Source: Bradyrhizobium sp. LTSP885
GTDB taxonomy: Bacteria > Pseudomonadota > Alphaproteobacteria > Rhizobiales > Xanthobacteraceae
Length of the DNA stretch: 64,000 nt
Assembly: GCF_000938305.1 (NCBI RefSeq)
Contig: NZ_JYMT01000042.1
Location: 614,424 to 678,423, forward strand
Direction: 5' to 3'
The translations under genes and the position numbers were made by a program. The notes under the pieces were generated by a model. The model saw only the letters and a program-made list of their open reading frames with translations. It searched no databases and had not been told where the DNA came from. Within the stretch, counting starts at the first letter, position 1; every line of letters starts with the position of its first letter. This document shows, one piece after another, positions 53,085-61,721 of this stretch.

Positions 53085-53201
53085 GCGGGACTTTGGTCGC
53101 GAATGCCGGTCAGCGCGACGGCGGGACCCGCATGCCGGAGTGGAAATCCCCGGACGGCTTCGCTACGCTACCGGTCTCGCCTCGCCCGCCGGCCTTCATC
53201 C

Positions 53202-54290
53202 ATGACCACAAACCGCGCCAGTCCCGGCTTCTTCGAAGTGCCTCATGCAGCGGTCTACGCGCTGATGACGGCGACAGTGCTTGCATCCGGGTTTTGCTTC
53301 ATCCAGGCCGGCGGATCGTCGGCGCCATCAGAGCTGTTGTTCCGCTATGGCGGAATGTATTCGGCCGCGCTGGCGCGGCATGAATATTGGCGGCTGATCG
53401 CCTATGGCTTCCTGCACGTCAATTTCATCCACCTCACCACCAACATGCTATGTCTCGTGCTGTGGGGCGGGCATCTCGAGCGGCGGGTCGGACCGGCCTA
53501 CTTCGTCATCATCTATTTCTGCGCGATGGCGTTCGGCGCCATCATCGGCAACGCGATCCATGCGACGCCATACCTCACGGTCGGCGCCTCCGGCGCCACC
53601 TCGGGCATCCTCGGCGCGCTGTTGTGCCTGTGGATCCCCGGCAAGCTCGATGTCCGCTTCGATTTCTTCGCCATCAACATCGGGCTGAACGCAGCCTTTG
53701 CGATCAGCAATTCGCGGATCGATTGGGCCTTGCATCTCGGCGGCTTTGCGGCCGGCCTGATCGCCTGCGCGGTGCTCGACCTGGTCGAGAAGGTGACGCC
53801 CTATGCGCTTCGCTGCAAATTCCCCGAAACCGTGAAGGTCAATCTCGTCCTGCTCGGCTGCGCAGCCGCACTTTGGCTTTGGACCAACCAGACCCAGGCC
53901 TTGCTGGCTGGCGCTGCGGGATGGATCGCGGCCGCAGGTTTTGCCCTCGCGTGTTGCACCGTCGTCAAGCTGATCGATCTGGCGCTGTCGATCAAGAAGG
54001 GCCTCGCGATCGTCGTCGCAGCACTTGCTGTCGCAAACGCAGCCGGTGTGGTGCTTGGCGTCCAGGCTGTGGCGGCGTCGGCCTGCGTCGCGCGCTGGCC
54101 GCGGGCTCCGCAGGAGAACCTGCTCGGCACGTTCTGTTCGAATTCGATGCTTGTGGCCGGATTGACCGCGGTCGGCGCGGTCGCACTGACGTTGTTGGCT
54201 TGTTCAAGGGAAATTTACCGCGGAATCGAGGACGTCGGCTTTGTCGGCGCCTCGCTCCGCGCCGAACGCAACCGCCGTCACGGGCTGTGA
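53202..54290 (+). CDS. rhomboid-family intramembrane serine protease with extra C-terminal helices
   Basis: 362 residues. The rhomboid core has GFLHVNFIHLTTNMLCLVLW, the LERRVGPAYFVIIYFCAMAF loop and catalytic Ser130 in TVGASGATSGILGALL (GxSG), with the partner His178 in DWALHLGGFAAG. The C-terminal ~120 residues add roughly four more predicted membrane helices (GWIAAAGFALACCTVVK), not part of a normal six-helix rhomboid. ATG at 53202 is the start of the conserved part; the frame is open 99 nt upstream. Substrate unknown. Confidence 0.85.
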   Translation: MTTNRASPGFFEVPHAAVYALMTATVLASGFCFIQAGGSSAPSELLFRYGGMYSAALARHEYWRLIAYGFLHVNFIHLTTNMLCLVLWGGHLERRVGPAYFVIIYFCAMAFGAIIGNAIHATPYLTVGASGATSGILGALLCLWIPGKLDVRFDFFAINIGLNAAFAISNSRIDWALHLGGFAAGLIACAVLDLVEKVTPYALRCKFPETVKVNLVLLGCAAALWLWTNQTQALLAGAAGWIAAAGFALACCTVVKLIDLALSIKKGLAIVVAALAVANAAGVVLGVQAVAASACVARWPRAPQENLLGTFCSNSMLVAGLTAVGAVALTLLACSREIYRGIEDVGFVGASLRAERNRRHGL

Positions 54291-54415
54291 TCCGGCCAGG
54301 CCGAAGCACCACAAGCCACATGTCCGATTTGTAACCGGCCGGCCTCGAACCCCCGGGTCATCCCGCAGCGTCCCATCAGCAAGGACCATTTGGTCCGCAG
54401 AGATGGAGGCGTCAG

Positions 54416-54619
54416 ATGAAGGATAAACTCCTCGCGACCGCGCTGAGTGCGACGATGCTGTTTGCAGCCTCGTTGCGCACGGCAAACGCCGAGACCTGGG
54501 TTTCCAAGGACATGTTGCGTCCGCACGGCAACGACCGGTCGACGACCGCGCGCGCGGGCGAGGATGTCATCCTCGCTGTCCGCAACGCGCACCGCGGCTT
54601 CCGCAAACGGGTGGGATAA
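54416..54619 (+). CDS. tiny exported protein, 67 residues
   Basis: ATG at 54416 after agatggaggcg gives a Sec signal peptide (MKDKLLATALSATMLFAASL..ANA). The remaining ~45 residues are ETWVSKDMLRPHGNDRSTTA, rich in charged and polar residues. No known domain. It follows the rhomboid gene by 125 nt, and is convergent with the binding-protein gene. Confidence 0.55.
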   Translation: MKDKLLATALSATMLFAASLRTANAETWVSKDMLRPHGNDRSTTARAGEDVILAVRNAHRGFRKRVG

Positions 54620-54639
54620 ATCCCCCCGACGGCTTGTCG

Positions 54640-55656
54640 TCAAAGCGTCGCGAGCCTGGCCGCGCCCTTGGCGATGGCGTCGTTAAAGCTGGTATCCCAG
54701 AATTTTCCGACCTCGGCCCTGGCGTCGAGGACGCCAAGCTTGAGGAACGTATCGGCGACGCCCTGATGGGTCACCGGCACGTCAGGTGTCACGCCGGCGA
54801 GCGAGAAATCGGCGCTGCGGCGGGCGAACTGGTCGAGGATGTCCTGCAGCGGCAGATGGGTTTCCGCGACCTGGGCTGCGGCATAGACCGGGAAATTCTT
54901 GTTGGCGAAGGCATAGGCGCGCTGGATCCGCAGCAGCAGGTCGGTCAGCGCCGCGTGCCGCAGTGGGTCGTCGATGGCCTTCGGATTGGCGTAGATCGGA
55001 AAATTCCCCGACAGATAGCCGACGCCGGTCTTGAGCAGGCGCGCGCCGTGCTTGGCGATGGCGAGCTGGCCATTGTAGCCGTAGATCGCCCAGGCATCGA
55101 GTTGGCCGGAGGCGAAAGCCGAATAGCCGTCCGACGGCGTCAGGTTGACGGCGTCGATGTCAGCGAACGACAGGCCGGCCTCCTCGAGCTGCTTGGCGAG
55201 GAAATAATGCGCGGTCGTCGCGCGCACATAGCCCACCCGCTTGCCCCGGAGATCGGCGATCGCATGGATCGGCGCGTCCTTTGCCGCGACCGTGACCTGG
55301 ATGTTGAGGTCTTCGTGGGTGACGGCGATGAAGCGCACCTTCGCATTCTGGCGCGCGGCGAACATCGCCGGGATCTCGCTGCCCGATCCGAGGTCGAGCG
55401 CGTCGCCGTTCAGCGCCTCGATGTGGAGCACGCCATTGTTGAGTTCCTTCCACTCGATCCTGTAGGGCGTCTTGTCCTCGGACGCGGCCTGCAGCAGCGG
55501 CCGCCAGCCGCCCTTGTAATAGGCGACACGAAGCGTGACGCCGCTGAGATCGGGGCCCGCGCCCTGCCCGGTTTCGGCGCGTGCGCTGCCCGCGATCAAA
55601 CTTCCGGCGAGAACGCCGAGCGCGGAACGTCGGGACAGGGAAAGTGGAATCGTCAC
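54640..55656 (-). CDS. ABC transporter binding protein, SsuA/TauA/NitT-like
   Basis: 338 residues. The N-terminus (LSRRSALGVLAGSLIAG) is Tat-like. The mature fold has LRVAYYKGGWRPLLQAASED, IEWKELNNGVLHIEALNGDA, LDLGSGSEIPAMFAARQNAK, and ADLRGKRVGYVRATTAHYFL, the pattern of sulfonate/nitrate/taurine-type binding proteins. No permease or ATPase gene is adjacent. Its ligand is unknown; the start is 161 nt from the stop codon of the next binding protein. Confidence 0.85.
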   Translation of the reverse strand: MTIPLSLSRRSALGVLAGSLIAGSARAETGQGAGPDLSGVTLRVAYYKGGWRPLLQAASEDKTPYRIEWKELNNGVLHIEALNGDALDLGSGSEIPAMFAARQNAKVRFIAVTHEDLNIQVTVAAKDAPIHAIADLRGKRVGYVRATTAHYFLAKQLEEAGLSFADIDAVNLTPSDGYSAFASGQLDAWAIYGYNGQLAIAKHGARLLKTGVGYLSGNFPIYANPKAIDDPLRHAALTDLLLRIQRAYAFANKNFPVYAAAQVAETHLPLQDILDQFARRSADFSLAGVTPDVPVTHQGVADTFLKLGVLDARAEVGKFWDTSFNDAIAKGAARLATL

Positions 55657-55817
55657 GGGCAGAGCTCCTGAAGAACAGTCACAAGAGCCTGAGCTTTAAG
55701 GAAAGAACGGCAGATGTATATAAGAGGGAATTTCGTTTTTTGCGCCGCTTGCGAAAGGCCGTTCCACGGACGGCTCTCATCGCGCATTGATCTCTTTCCC
55801 GGCTCGATTTCGCAGCG

Positions 55818-56729
55818 CTACTTCGCGACGTCGTAGACGTCGGGATCGAAGCTCGAACTCGGATTGCTGAACGCATGCCGGAGCGCCGGCGAGATCGGGA
55901 CGTTGTAGTTGATCCCGTTCGGCGGCGTCGGCGATTCCAGCCACCTCTTGTACATCACCTCGATCTCCGGGCTCCGATAGAGTTCAGCCGTCGCGCGGTC
56001 GGCAAGCGCCTTGAACGGCACGTCCTCCCGGCGCAGCATGATGCCAAACGGCTCCGGTTTCGAGAATGTCTCCGCGCTGATCATGTAGAGCGCGGGCTCC
56101 TTCGAGCGCGCGATGGCGACGGCGAGCTGCACGTCATCGAGCGCATAGGCCTGGGCGCGATCGGTCTCCAGCATCAGAAACGCCTCGGCCTGGTCGGTTG
56201 CGGGGAGAATCTTGACGCCCAGTTTACGCTCGGCATTGACCTTGATCAGCTGGGCCAGATTGACCGATCCCGCCACCGCCGTGACCGATGCTCCCTTCAG
56301 ATCATCGATCGTGTTGATGTTGACGGCCTTCTTGGCGGCAAATCGCGTTGCACTCAAGAAATGCGTATTGGTGAACGCCACCTGCTTCTGGCGATCGGCG
56401 TTGTTGGTGGTCGCCGAACAATGCAAATCGATCGTGCCGTTGACCATCAAGGGAATGCGATTTGACGACGTCACGGGCAGGAAATCGACTGATATGTCGG
56501 GCATGCCGAGCTGGCTCTTCACGGCATCGACGATTCTGAGGCAGACATCGAGGGCAAAGCCGACGGGCCGCTGGTTGCCGTCGAGATAGCTGAAGGGAAC
56601 GGAGGCCTCTTGGTAGCCGAGCGTGATCTTCCTGGTTTCCTTGACCTTCTGGAGCGTACCTGACAGCTCTTCGGCGGCAACGGGGCCCGCGGCAAGCATG
56701 AAGGCCAAAACAACGGCGGGCAAACGCAT
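55818..56729 (-). CDS. ABC transporter binding protein, family 3 (GltI-like)
   Basis: 303 residues; ATG at 56729, preceded by caggagcag, opens a signal peptide (MRLPAVVLAFMLAAGPVAAE). The family core is KVKETRKITLGYQEASVPFS, VGFALDVCLRIVDAVKSQLG, NRIPLMVNGTIDLHCSATTN, and AAKKAVNINTIDDLKGASVT. This is the glutamate/aspartate-type class. Partners are elsewhere. It sits between PrpF and a second binding protein on the minus strand; the upstream gap carries a copy of the 61-bp element also found before prpF. Confidence 0.88.
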   Translation of the reverse strand: MRLPAVVLAFMLAAGPVAAEELSGTLQKVKETRKITLGYQEASVPFSYLDGNQRPVGFALDVCLRIVDAVKSQLGMPDISVDFLPVTSSNRIPLMVNGTIDLHCSATTNNADRQKQVAFTNTHFLSATRFAAKKAVNINTIDDLKGASVTAVAGSVNLAQLIKVNAERKLGVKILPATDQAEAFLMLETDRAQAYALDDVQLAVAIARSKEPALYMISAETFSKPEPFGIMLRREDVPFKALADRATAELYRSPEIEVMYKRWLESPTPPNGINYNVPISPALRHAFSNPSSSFDPDVYDVAK

Positions 56730-56800
56730 CGACTGCTCCTGTGCGGTCATCAATTGCTGGGTTTTTGTGCCCGAACCATGTGGATGGCCCGAGCCGAGAC

Positions 56801-56861
56801 GCGATCATTGCGGTGATAAACCACGCCGGGCCCGGAAGATAGATGAGGATGTCTCTACCAG
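56801..56861 (-). promoter_or_regulatory. 61-bp conserved upstream element, copy A
   Basis: Begins gcgatcattgcggtgataaa and ends gatgtctctaccag; 48 of 61 bases match copy B (58118-58178) with no gaps. It ends 71 nt before the start of the binding-protein gene on the minus strand. Many of the changes are C/T and A/G. Confidence 0.6.
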
Positions 56862-56911
56862 ATATCGCGCATTGATATACTCCACCGTGCAGCTGACCAG
56901 ATCCTGGCTGC

Positions 56912-58081
56912 TCAACGATTGCGGGCCGCGATGCGCGCAGAGCTCGCATACACGTGACCGTCGAACAGACGCCGCTGCGTCCGGTAGAACGCGCCCTGCT
57001 CGGCGATCCATTCGCCGGCACGGCCCTTGACCGTTGCCGCGACCGTCAGCACGCCTGATGGCATGGCGATGCGGATCGGCGCTTCGGCATCGCTGGTCTT
57101 TCGCGTCACCTCGTGCACCACACTGCCCTCGAGCCGCGCCGCCACCGCCATGCAAAGCGATGCGGTGAGCGGCAGCGCCCGATGCGGCTGCCCGTTTGAA
57201 ATCACCCGTCCCGTGACATCAGCCTCGGCGGCTGCGACGCGTTCACCGGTGAGGGTCGATGCGTCAAGCGGTCCGGCAACGAAGCCGATGAACGGAACCT
57301 GGCTCTTGGCGATGGCCTCCTCGCGCGTGGACGCAATGCCCATGGCGACGGACGCCGCACACCTGATCGCCTGCAACCGGTCGAGCAACACGGCATCCGC
57401 GTCAAGCACATCGGGCAATTCGGTGCCGATCTTGCCGAGGTCCTCGGCACGCACGAAGCAGCACGCATTCGCCGCATCCACCATGGATACGGTGAAGCTG
57501 CCGTGACCGGGGACATCGAGCGTCTCTGCAACCTTGCCGGTCGGCAGCAGCCTGCCCGTGGTCGCACCGCCGGGATCGCGGAACTCCAGCCGCACCGGCG
57601 CGCCGGTGCCGGCCACTCCCGGGATCGCGAGATCCCCGTCCACGGCGGCAAGTCCGTCGTCGAGCCCGAATCGCGACCAGATGATCTTCTGCGTATTGGT
57701 GTTGTGGATGCGCACCAGGGCCTGGTCCCCGGAGATCTTGACCAGCCCCTCGTCGACCGCGAACGGCCCCATCGCGGAGGACATGTTGCCGCAATTGCCG
57801 CTGTAATCCACCCGCGCGTCCTTCACCGACACCTGCGCAAAGGTGTAATCGATGTCAGCGTCCGGGCGCGTGGGCGGCCCAACGATGCAAACCTTGGACA
57901 ACGAGGAGACGCCGCCGCCCATGCCGTCGAGCTGCCGGCCATAGGGATCGGGAGCTCCGATCGCGGCGAGAAAGATCTCGTCCCACGCGCGCTTGTCACG
58001 CGGCAGATCTTGCTCGTGAAACACGATTGCCTTGCTGGTGCCGTCGCGCATGAAGACGGCCCGAATCCTGGTCTGCGGCAT
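56912..58081 (-). CDS. PrpF-family isomerase (2-methylaconitate isomerase / 4-oxalomesaconate tautomerase class)
   Basis: 389 residues; ATG at 58081 after gggaggtgacagc. The PrpF features are TRIRAVFMRDGTSKAIVFHE, GAPDPYGRQLDGMGGGVSSL, VDYSGNCGNMSSAMGPFAVD and ADVTGRVISNGQPHRALPLT. These enzymes shift double bonds in tricarboxylic intermediates of propionate or gallate-type degradation. The neighbour MmgE/PrpD gene supports a tricarboxylate or 2-methylcitrate-like pathway. The exact substrate is unresolved. Confidence 0.88.
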   Translation of the reverse strand: MPQTRIRAVFMRDGTSKAIVFHEQDLPRDKRAWDEIFLAAIGAPDPYGRQLDGMGGGVSSLSKVCIVGPPTRPDADIDYTFAQVSVKDARVDYSGNCGNMSSAMGPFAVDEGLVKISGDQALVRIHNTNTQKIIWSRFGLDDGLAAVDGDLAIPGVAGTGAPVRLEFRDPGGATTGRLLPTGKVAETLDVPGHGSFTVSMVDAANACCFVRAEDLGKIGTELPDVLDADAVLLDRLQAIRCAASVAMGIASTREEAIAKSQVPFIGFVAGPLDASTLTGERVAAAEADVTGRVISNGQPHRALPLTASLCMAVAARLEGSVVHEVTRKTSDAEAPIRIAMPSGVLTVAATVKGRAGEWIAEQGAFYRTQRRLFDGHVYASSARIAARNR

Positions 58082-58117
58082 GCTGTCACCTCCCGACCGG
58101 ACGGGTTTCGTCCGGGC

Positions 58118-58178
58118 GCAATCATCGCAGTGATAACCCACGTCGGGCTCAGGAGATAGCCGAGGATGCTTCTATCAG
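58118..58178 (-). promoter_or_regulatory. 61-bp conserved upstream element, copy B
   Basis: Begins gcaatcatcgcagtgataac and ends gatgcttctatcag. It ends 36 nt before the prpF start on the minus strand and lies 76 nt before the MmgE/PrpD start on the plus strand, so it sits in a divergent promoter region. See copy A. Confidence 0.6.
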
Positions 58179-58254
58179 CCATCCCGCCTGGTCCACTTCT
58201 TTCAATCGCGTTTTGATCCATCATGGCGCCTCATTCCAATCGGTGAGACGCAGA

Positions 58255-59709
58255 ATGAAGCGACGCGACGTCCTAGGATTGCTGACGACGGGCGCAATCG
58301 GCATTGCGCTGCCGCCTCCCCGCGTCTATGCGCAGGCCGCAGGGCCGCAGATGGCCGCGCTCAGTAACTACATGAGCGCCGCATCGCAACAGAGCCTTCC
58401 CGCCGACGTCGCCGGGAATGCCAAGCACCATGTGCTCGACACGCTCGCGGCGATGATCTCGGGATCGCGGCTGGCGCCGGGCCAGGCGGCGCAGCGCTAC
58501 ATCCGGGACGTTGCCACCAAGGGTGACGTCAAGGGTGACGTCACGATCGCGGCGAGCAACCTGAGGGCGCCGCCGATCGATGCGGCGCTCGCCAACGGCG
58601 TGATGGCCCATGCCGACGAGACCGACGACTCGCACAACGCATCGCGCTCGCATCCCGGCTGCTCGGTGGTTCCGGCAGCACTGGCGCTGGGCGAGCGGCT
58701 CAGTGTCAGCGGCGAGCATTTCCTTCGCGCCGTGACCCTCGGCTACGACGTCGGAACGCGCGTGGTGCTGGCGATGGGCGGCGCCAAATTCAGCTACGAG
58801 AATGTCATGGACACCCACAGCGTCGCCGGAACGTTCGGCGCGTCGGCCGCGGCCGCCTGCACCGCCGGCCTCGACGCACAGCGGATGCGTTGGGTGCTCG
58901 ACTATGCCGCGCAGCAAGCGTCCGGCTACATCGTCTGGCGACGCGACGTCGACCACATCGAGAAAGGCTTTGTCTTCGCCGGCATGCCGGCGCGCAACGG
59001 CGTCACCGCGGCGCTCCTGGTGCGATCGGGCTGGACCGGAATCGACGATGTGTTCTCGGGTCCGGACAATTTCTTCCTGGCCTATGCGCCGAAGGCTGAC
59101 CCCGGGCAGCTCACCGACAAGCTCGGCGAACGCTACGAGATCGCGCTGACCGACATCAAGAAGTGGACCGTGGGCTCACCGATCCAGGCCCCGCTCGACG
59201 GGGTCGCGGCGATCCGCGGCAAGCACCCGTTCCGCGCCGATCAGGTCCAGCGCCTGAAAGTGCGCGTCGCGCCGTCGGTCGCCGCGGTCGTCGACAACAG
59301 GGACAATCCGGACATCAGCCTGCAGCACATGATCGCCGTGATGCTGCTCGACAAGACCGTGTCGTTCCAGGCGGCGCACGACAAGGCGCGGATGAAGGAT
59401 GAAGCGGTCCTGCGGCAGCGCGCGAAGGTGAACCTCGTCGGGGATGAGGACCTCGCCAAACTTCTGCCCGCGCGCGTCACTGTCGTTGAGATTGATCTGA
59501 CCGACGGCACGCATCTGTCCGAACGCGTTACCGACATTCGCGGCACAGTCGCAAATCCAATGACCCGCGCAGAGGTGACCGACAAGGCACGAAGTCTGAT
59601 TGGGCCGGTGCTGGGTCGTGACACATCCGAACGGCTGATCGAGACCGTCTACGCAATCGAGACCGTGAAGAACATCCGCGATCTGGGTCAGCTGCTCCGC
59701 CGCCGATGA
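58255..59709 (+). CDS. exported MmgE/PrpD-family protein (Tat signal)
   Basis: 484 residues. The ATG at 58255 opens a twin-arginine-like signal (MKRRDVLGLLTTGAIGIALP). The body is the MmgE/PrpD (2-methylcitrate dehydratase-like) fold: AKHHVLDTLAAMISGSRLAP, NGVMAHADETDDSHNASRSH, SVVPAALALGERLSVSGEHF, VTLGYDVGTRVVLAMGGAKF. PrpD relatives are usually cytoplasmic, so an export signal is unusual. It is divergent from prpF across the 61-bp element and probably works in the same pathway. Confidence 0.88.
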   Translation: MKRRDVLGLLTTGAIGIALPPPRVYAQAAGPQMAALSNYMSAASQQSLPADVAGNAKHHVLDTLAAMISGSRLAPGQAAQRYIRDVATKGDVKGDVTIAASNLRAPPIDAALANGVMAHADETDDSHNASRSHPGCSVVPAALALGERLSVSGEHFLRAVTLGYDVGTRVVLAMGGAKFSYENVMDTHSVAGTFGASAAAACTAGLDAQRMRWVLDYAAQQASGYIVWRRDVDHIEKGFVFAGMPARNGVTAALLVRSGWTGIDDVFSGPDNFFLAYAPKADPGQLTDKLGERYEIALTDIKKWTVGSPIQAPLDGVAAIRGKHPFRADQVQRLKVRVAPSVAAVVDNRDNPDISLQHMIAVMLLDKTVSFQAAHDKARMKDEAVLRQRAKVNLVGDEDLAKLLPARVTVVEIDLTDGTHLSERVTDIRGTVANPMTRAEVTDKARSLIGPVLGRDTSERLIETVYAIETVKNIRDLGQLLRRR

Positions 59710-59725
59710 TCTCCGGCGGCCGCGG

Positions 59726-60127
59726 TCAAGCCGGGAAACTGTCGCCGAACATCGGCAGGCCGCTGCGCGATTGCTCGCGCGTCGCCTCGTCCTGGATGAC
59801 GTCCCAGTGCTCGGCGAGCACGCCGTCCGCCATGCGCACGATGTCGGCGACCACCCACGCCGCCGGCAGGCCGTGACCGCTGAACCGGCCATGGAGGATG
59901 ACGAAATCACCGCTCGCCGCCGCGACGTGGTTCTCGTAGCGCAGCGTCGCGGGCAAGCCCTTGACCAACTCGAACAGCCCGTCCCGGCCGGGCGCAATAT
60001 GCGCGCTGTGCTGGATGTAACGCGGCGACCAGAAGCGTTCGGCGGACGCGTAGTCGCGCTTGTTGAACAGCGTATCGAAGGCATCAAGGACGATCCGGAC
60101 TTGTCCGTCTTCATTGGATGTGATCAT
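59726..60127 (-). CDS. SnoaL/NTF2-like protein, 133 residues
   Basis: NTF2-fold protein with a short N-terminus (MITSNEDGQVRIVLDAFDTL), then FNKRDYASAERFWSPRYIQH, SAHIAPGRDGLFELVKGLPA and ADIVRMADGVLAEHWDVIQD. This is the SnoaL-like polyketide cyclase family used for many small isomerases and hydrolases. It is 15 nt after the VOC gene on the same strand, so they form an operon. Confidence 0.85.
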   Translation of the reverse strand: MITSNEDGQVRIVLDAFDTLFNKRDYASAERFWSPRYIQHSAHIAPGRDGLFELVKGLPATLRYENHVAAASGDFVILHGRFSGHGLPAAWVVADIVRMADGVLAEHWDVIQDEATREQSRSGLPMFGDSFPA

Positions 60128-60142
60128 GGCCGTGCTCCCTCA

Positions 60143-60850
60143 TCATGGCTTGCTGGTGTCGGAATATCCCAGGCTGCCGACGATCGATGCCCGGCGGGAC
60201 AGCTCGATCCAGTTGCCGTCGGGATCGAGGATCATCGAGATCCGCGCGACGTCGCCGAGCGTGATCGGTGCAAGGCCCTCGCGCACGCCCTTAGCTCGCA
60301 GCTCGTCATGCACGGCATCGATATCTGCAACCTGCAGGGTGATGTAGCGCCAGCCACGAGCCTGGCGAACCGGATCGACGGTCGCGGCGCGGTCTTCCCT
60401 GAGAAGAACGAGGCTGTCTCCCAACCGAAAGGCCGCACCGCCCGACCAGGGTTGTTCGGCAAAGCCGAGGATGTCGCGATAGAACCTGCGGTGTTCGCTC
60501 AGCGACCGCACCGCCATGGCGACGGCGATCTGGGTGATGCCATCATGCCCCGGCGGTACCAGACTGATACGATTGCCATCGGGATCGGACATGGCGCGCG
60601 GTTCTCCGACGCCCGCTCTCGCAACCATCAGCTCACGGTAGCCGCTCGGCCCTGAATCCGGCAGCGGCTCCAAATGGTGGTTGAGCTTGATCACCGATCC
60701 GTCGGCATCGTGCCGGTACTGTTTCTGCCCGCGGCGAACCGGCAGCACATGATCAAGGCGCAAACCGACGTCCTGCTGCCAGAACCGCAGCATCGGCTCC
60801 AGATTGTTTGTCGAAAGTCCGACGTCGATGACCCTCTTCGCCAGTTGCAT
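60143..60850 (-). CDS. VOC-superfamily (glyoxalase/dioxygenase-type) protein
   Basis: 235 residues from the ATG at 60850 (a GTG at 60859 is an alternative). It has two VOC domains: MQLAKRVIDVGLSTNNLEPM with ARAGVGEPRAMSDPDGNRIS, then AVRSLSEHRRFYRDILGFAE with YITLQVADIDAVHDELRAKG and DPDGNWIELSRRAS. Two-domain VOC proteins include ring-cleaving dioxygenases, glyoxalases and isomerases. Metal ligands cannot be assigned confidently. It is co-transcribed with the SnoaL-like gene. Confidence 0.85.
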   Translation of the reverse strand: MQLAKRVIDVGLSTNNLEPMLRFWQQDVGLRLDHVLPVRRGQKQYRHDADGSVIKLNHHLEPLPDSGPSGYRELMVARAGVGEPRAMSDPDGNRISLVPPGHDGITQIAVAMAVRSLSEHRRFYRDILGFAEQPWSGGAAFRLGDSLVLLREDRAATVDPVRQARGWRYITLQVADIDAVHDELRAKGVREGLAPITLGDVARISMILDPDGNWIELSRRASIVGSLGYSDTSKP

Positions 60851-60901
60851 CCGCCGCACCCTTGCTCGAACGACGTAGTCTATCGCTTCACAAACCCAAA
60901 G

Positions 60902-61582
60902 CTACTTCCGGACCAGCGGGATCTGCAAATTGGTCGGGCGGTTCTGCTCGGTGTCGAAACCGCGGCCGTCGACGTTGCGTGCGCCCCAGAACAGCAGGTC
61001 GCCCCTGAGATAGACCAGGTCGTATTCCATGAAGTTGGTCCCTTCCTTGAGACCGAACGGGACAAACGACTTTCCGAAGATGCTCTGGGGCGCATTGACC
61101 GCCCATGGCACGTATCCGGCTGTTGCGACCTTGTTGAGGATGTCGGCAAAGCCCTGCACCAGCGGCGTCACCTCGTAGCTCTCATCGGCAACGAAGTCGA
61201 CCTTCTGCGCGCCCTGGGCGATCGGATGGGCCCCCTGCCACAGCATGTGCCCGCCGATCTTGATCCGCGCCAGCGGCACGGCGCCGTTGGGGTCAGCGAA
61301 GTTGACGACATCGAGTTCGAAGCGATCGGACGGCAGATATTTGAAGGCGCGCTTGAGATAGAACGGCTTGAGCGAGCCGTCCGGGTTCTTGCTCGGCCTG
61401 ATCTCGGGCGTGATGCTCTCCCAGTTTCCGAGCAGCGCCTGCTTGATCTTCGTGACGTCCGTTTCCATGCCACCTCTCCCCGGTTGATTGTTCGGCGACT
61501 GCGCCGCGGCTGTGCCAAGTCCTGTGCCAAGTCCCGTCATCACCAGAAAGAGCAACAGCGACGCTCTCAAACCCCAGCACAT
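60902..61582 (-). CDS. exported hypothetical protein, 226 residues
   Basis: ATG at 61582 with ggag 7 nt upstream gives a signal peptide (MCWGLRASLLLFLVMTGLGT). The body contains QALLGNWESITPEIRPSKNP, DGSLKPFYLKRAFKYLPSDR and TNFMEYDLVYLRGDLLFWGA. I do not recognise a family. It lies between the LysR gene (divergent, starts 140 nt apart) and the VOC gene, so it may be the LysR target and belong to the same pathway. Confidence 0.7.
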   Translation of the reverse strand: MCWGLRASLLLFLVMTGLGTGLGTAAAQSPNNQPGRGGMETDVTKIKQALLGNWESITPEIRPSKNPDGSLKPFYLKRAFKYLPSDRFELDVVNFADPNGAVPLARIKIGGHMLWQGAHPIAQGAQKVDFVADESYEVTPLVQGFADILNKVATAGYVPWAVNAPQSIFGKSFVPFGLKEGTNFMEYDLVYLRGDLLFWGARNVDGRGFDTEQNRPTNLQIPLVRK

Positions 61583-61721
61583 GCGCACACTCCCGTGCCT
61601 GCCAGGCAGGCCGTCCGTATCAGGCGCCTGTGTCTATAGAGAGCGCTGGCGAGCCCTAGAAAGACTTTGTAAGCTGGGCCCATGCCTGCGAGATATGGCC
61701 ACGAGACATTGGGAGATTGTG

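Noticed and set aside
55712..55730. Sequence close to the Tn5 mosaic end/Nextera adapter (AGATGTATATAAGAGGGAA)
   Set aside because: It matches at only about 15 of 19 positions, no transposon end or insertion is seen, and it lies in normal intergenic DNA; coincidence.
56805..56835. Possible sigma-54 (-24/-12) promoter inside the 61-bp element
   Set aside because: The GG-to-GC spacing is 9 instead of 10 in both copies, so it does not fit the consensus.
58527..58550. Short tandem ggtgacgtcaag repeat in the MmgE/PrpD gene
   Set aside because: It is only two partial copies, in frame (KGDVKGDV), and explains nothing further.
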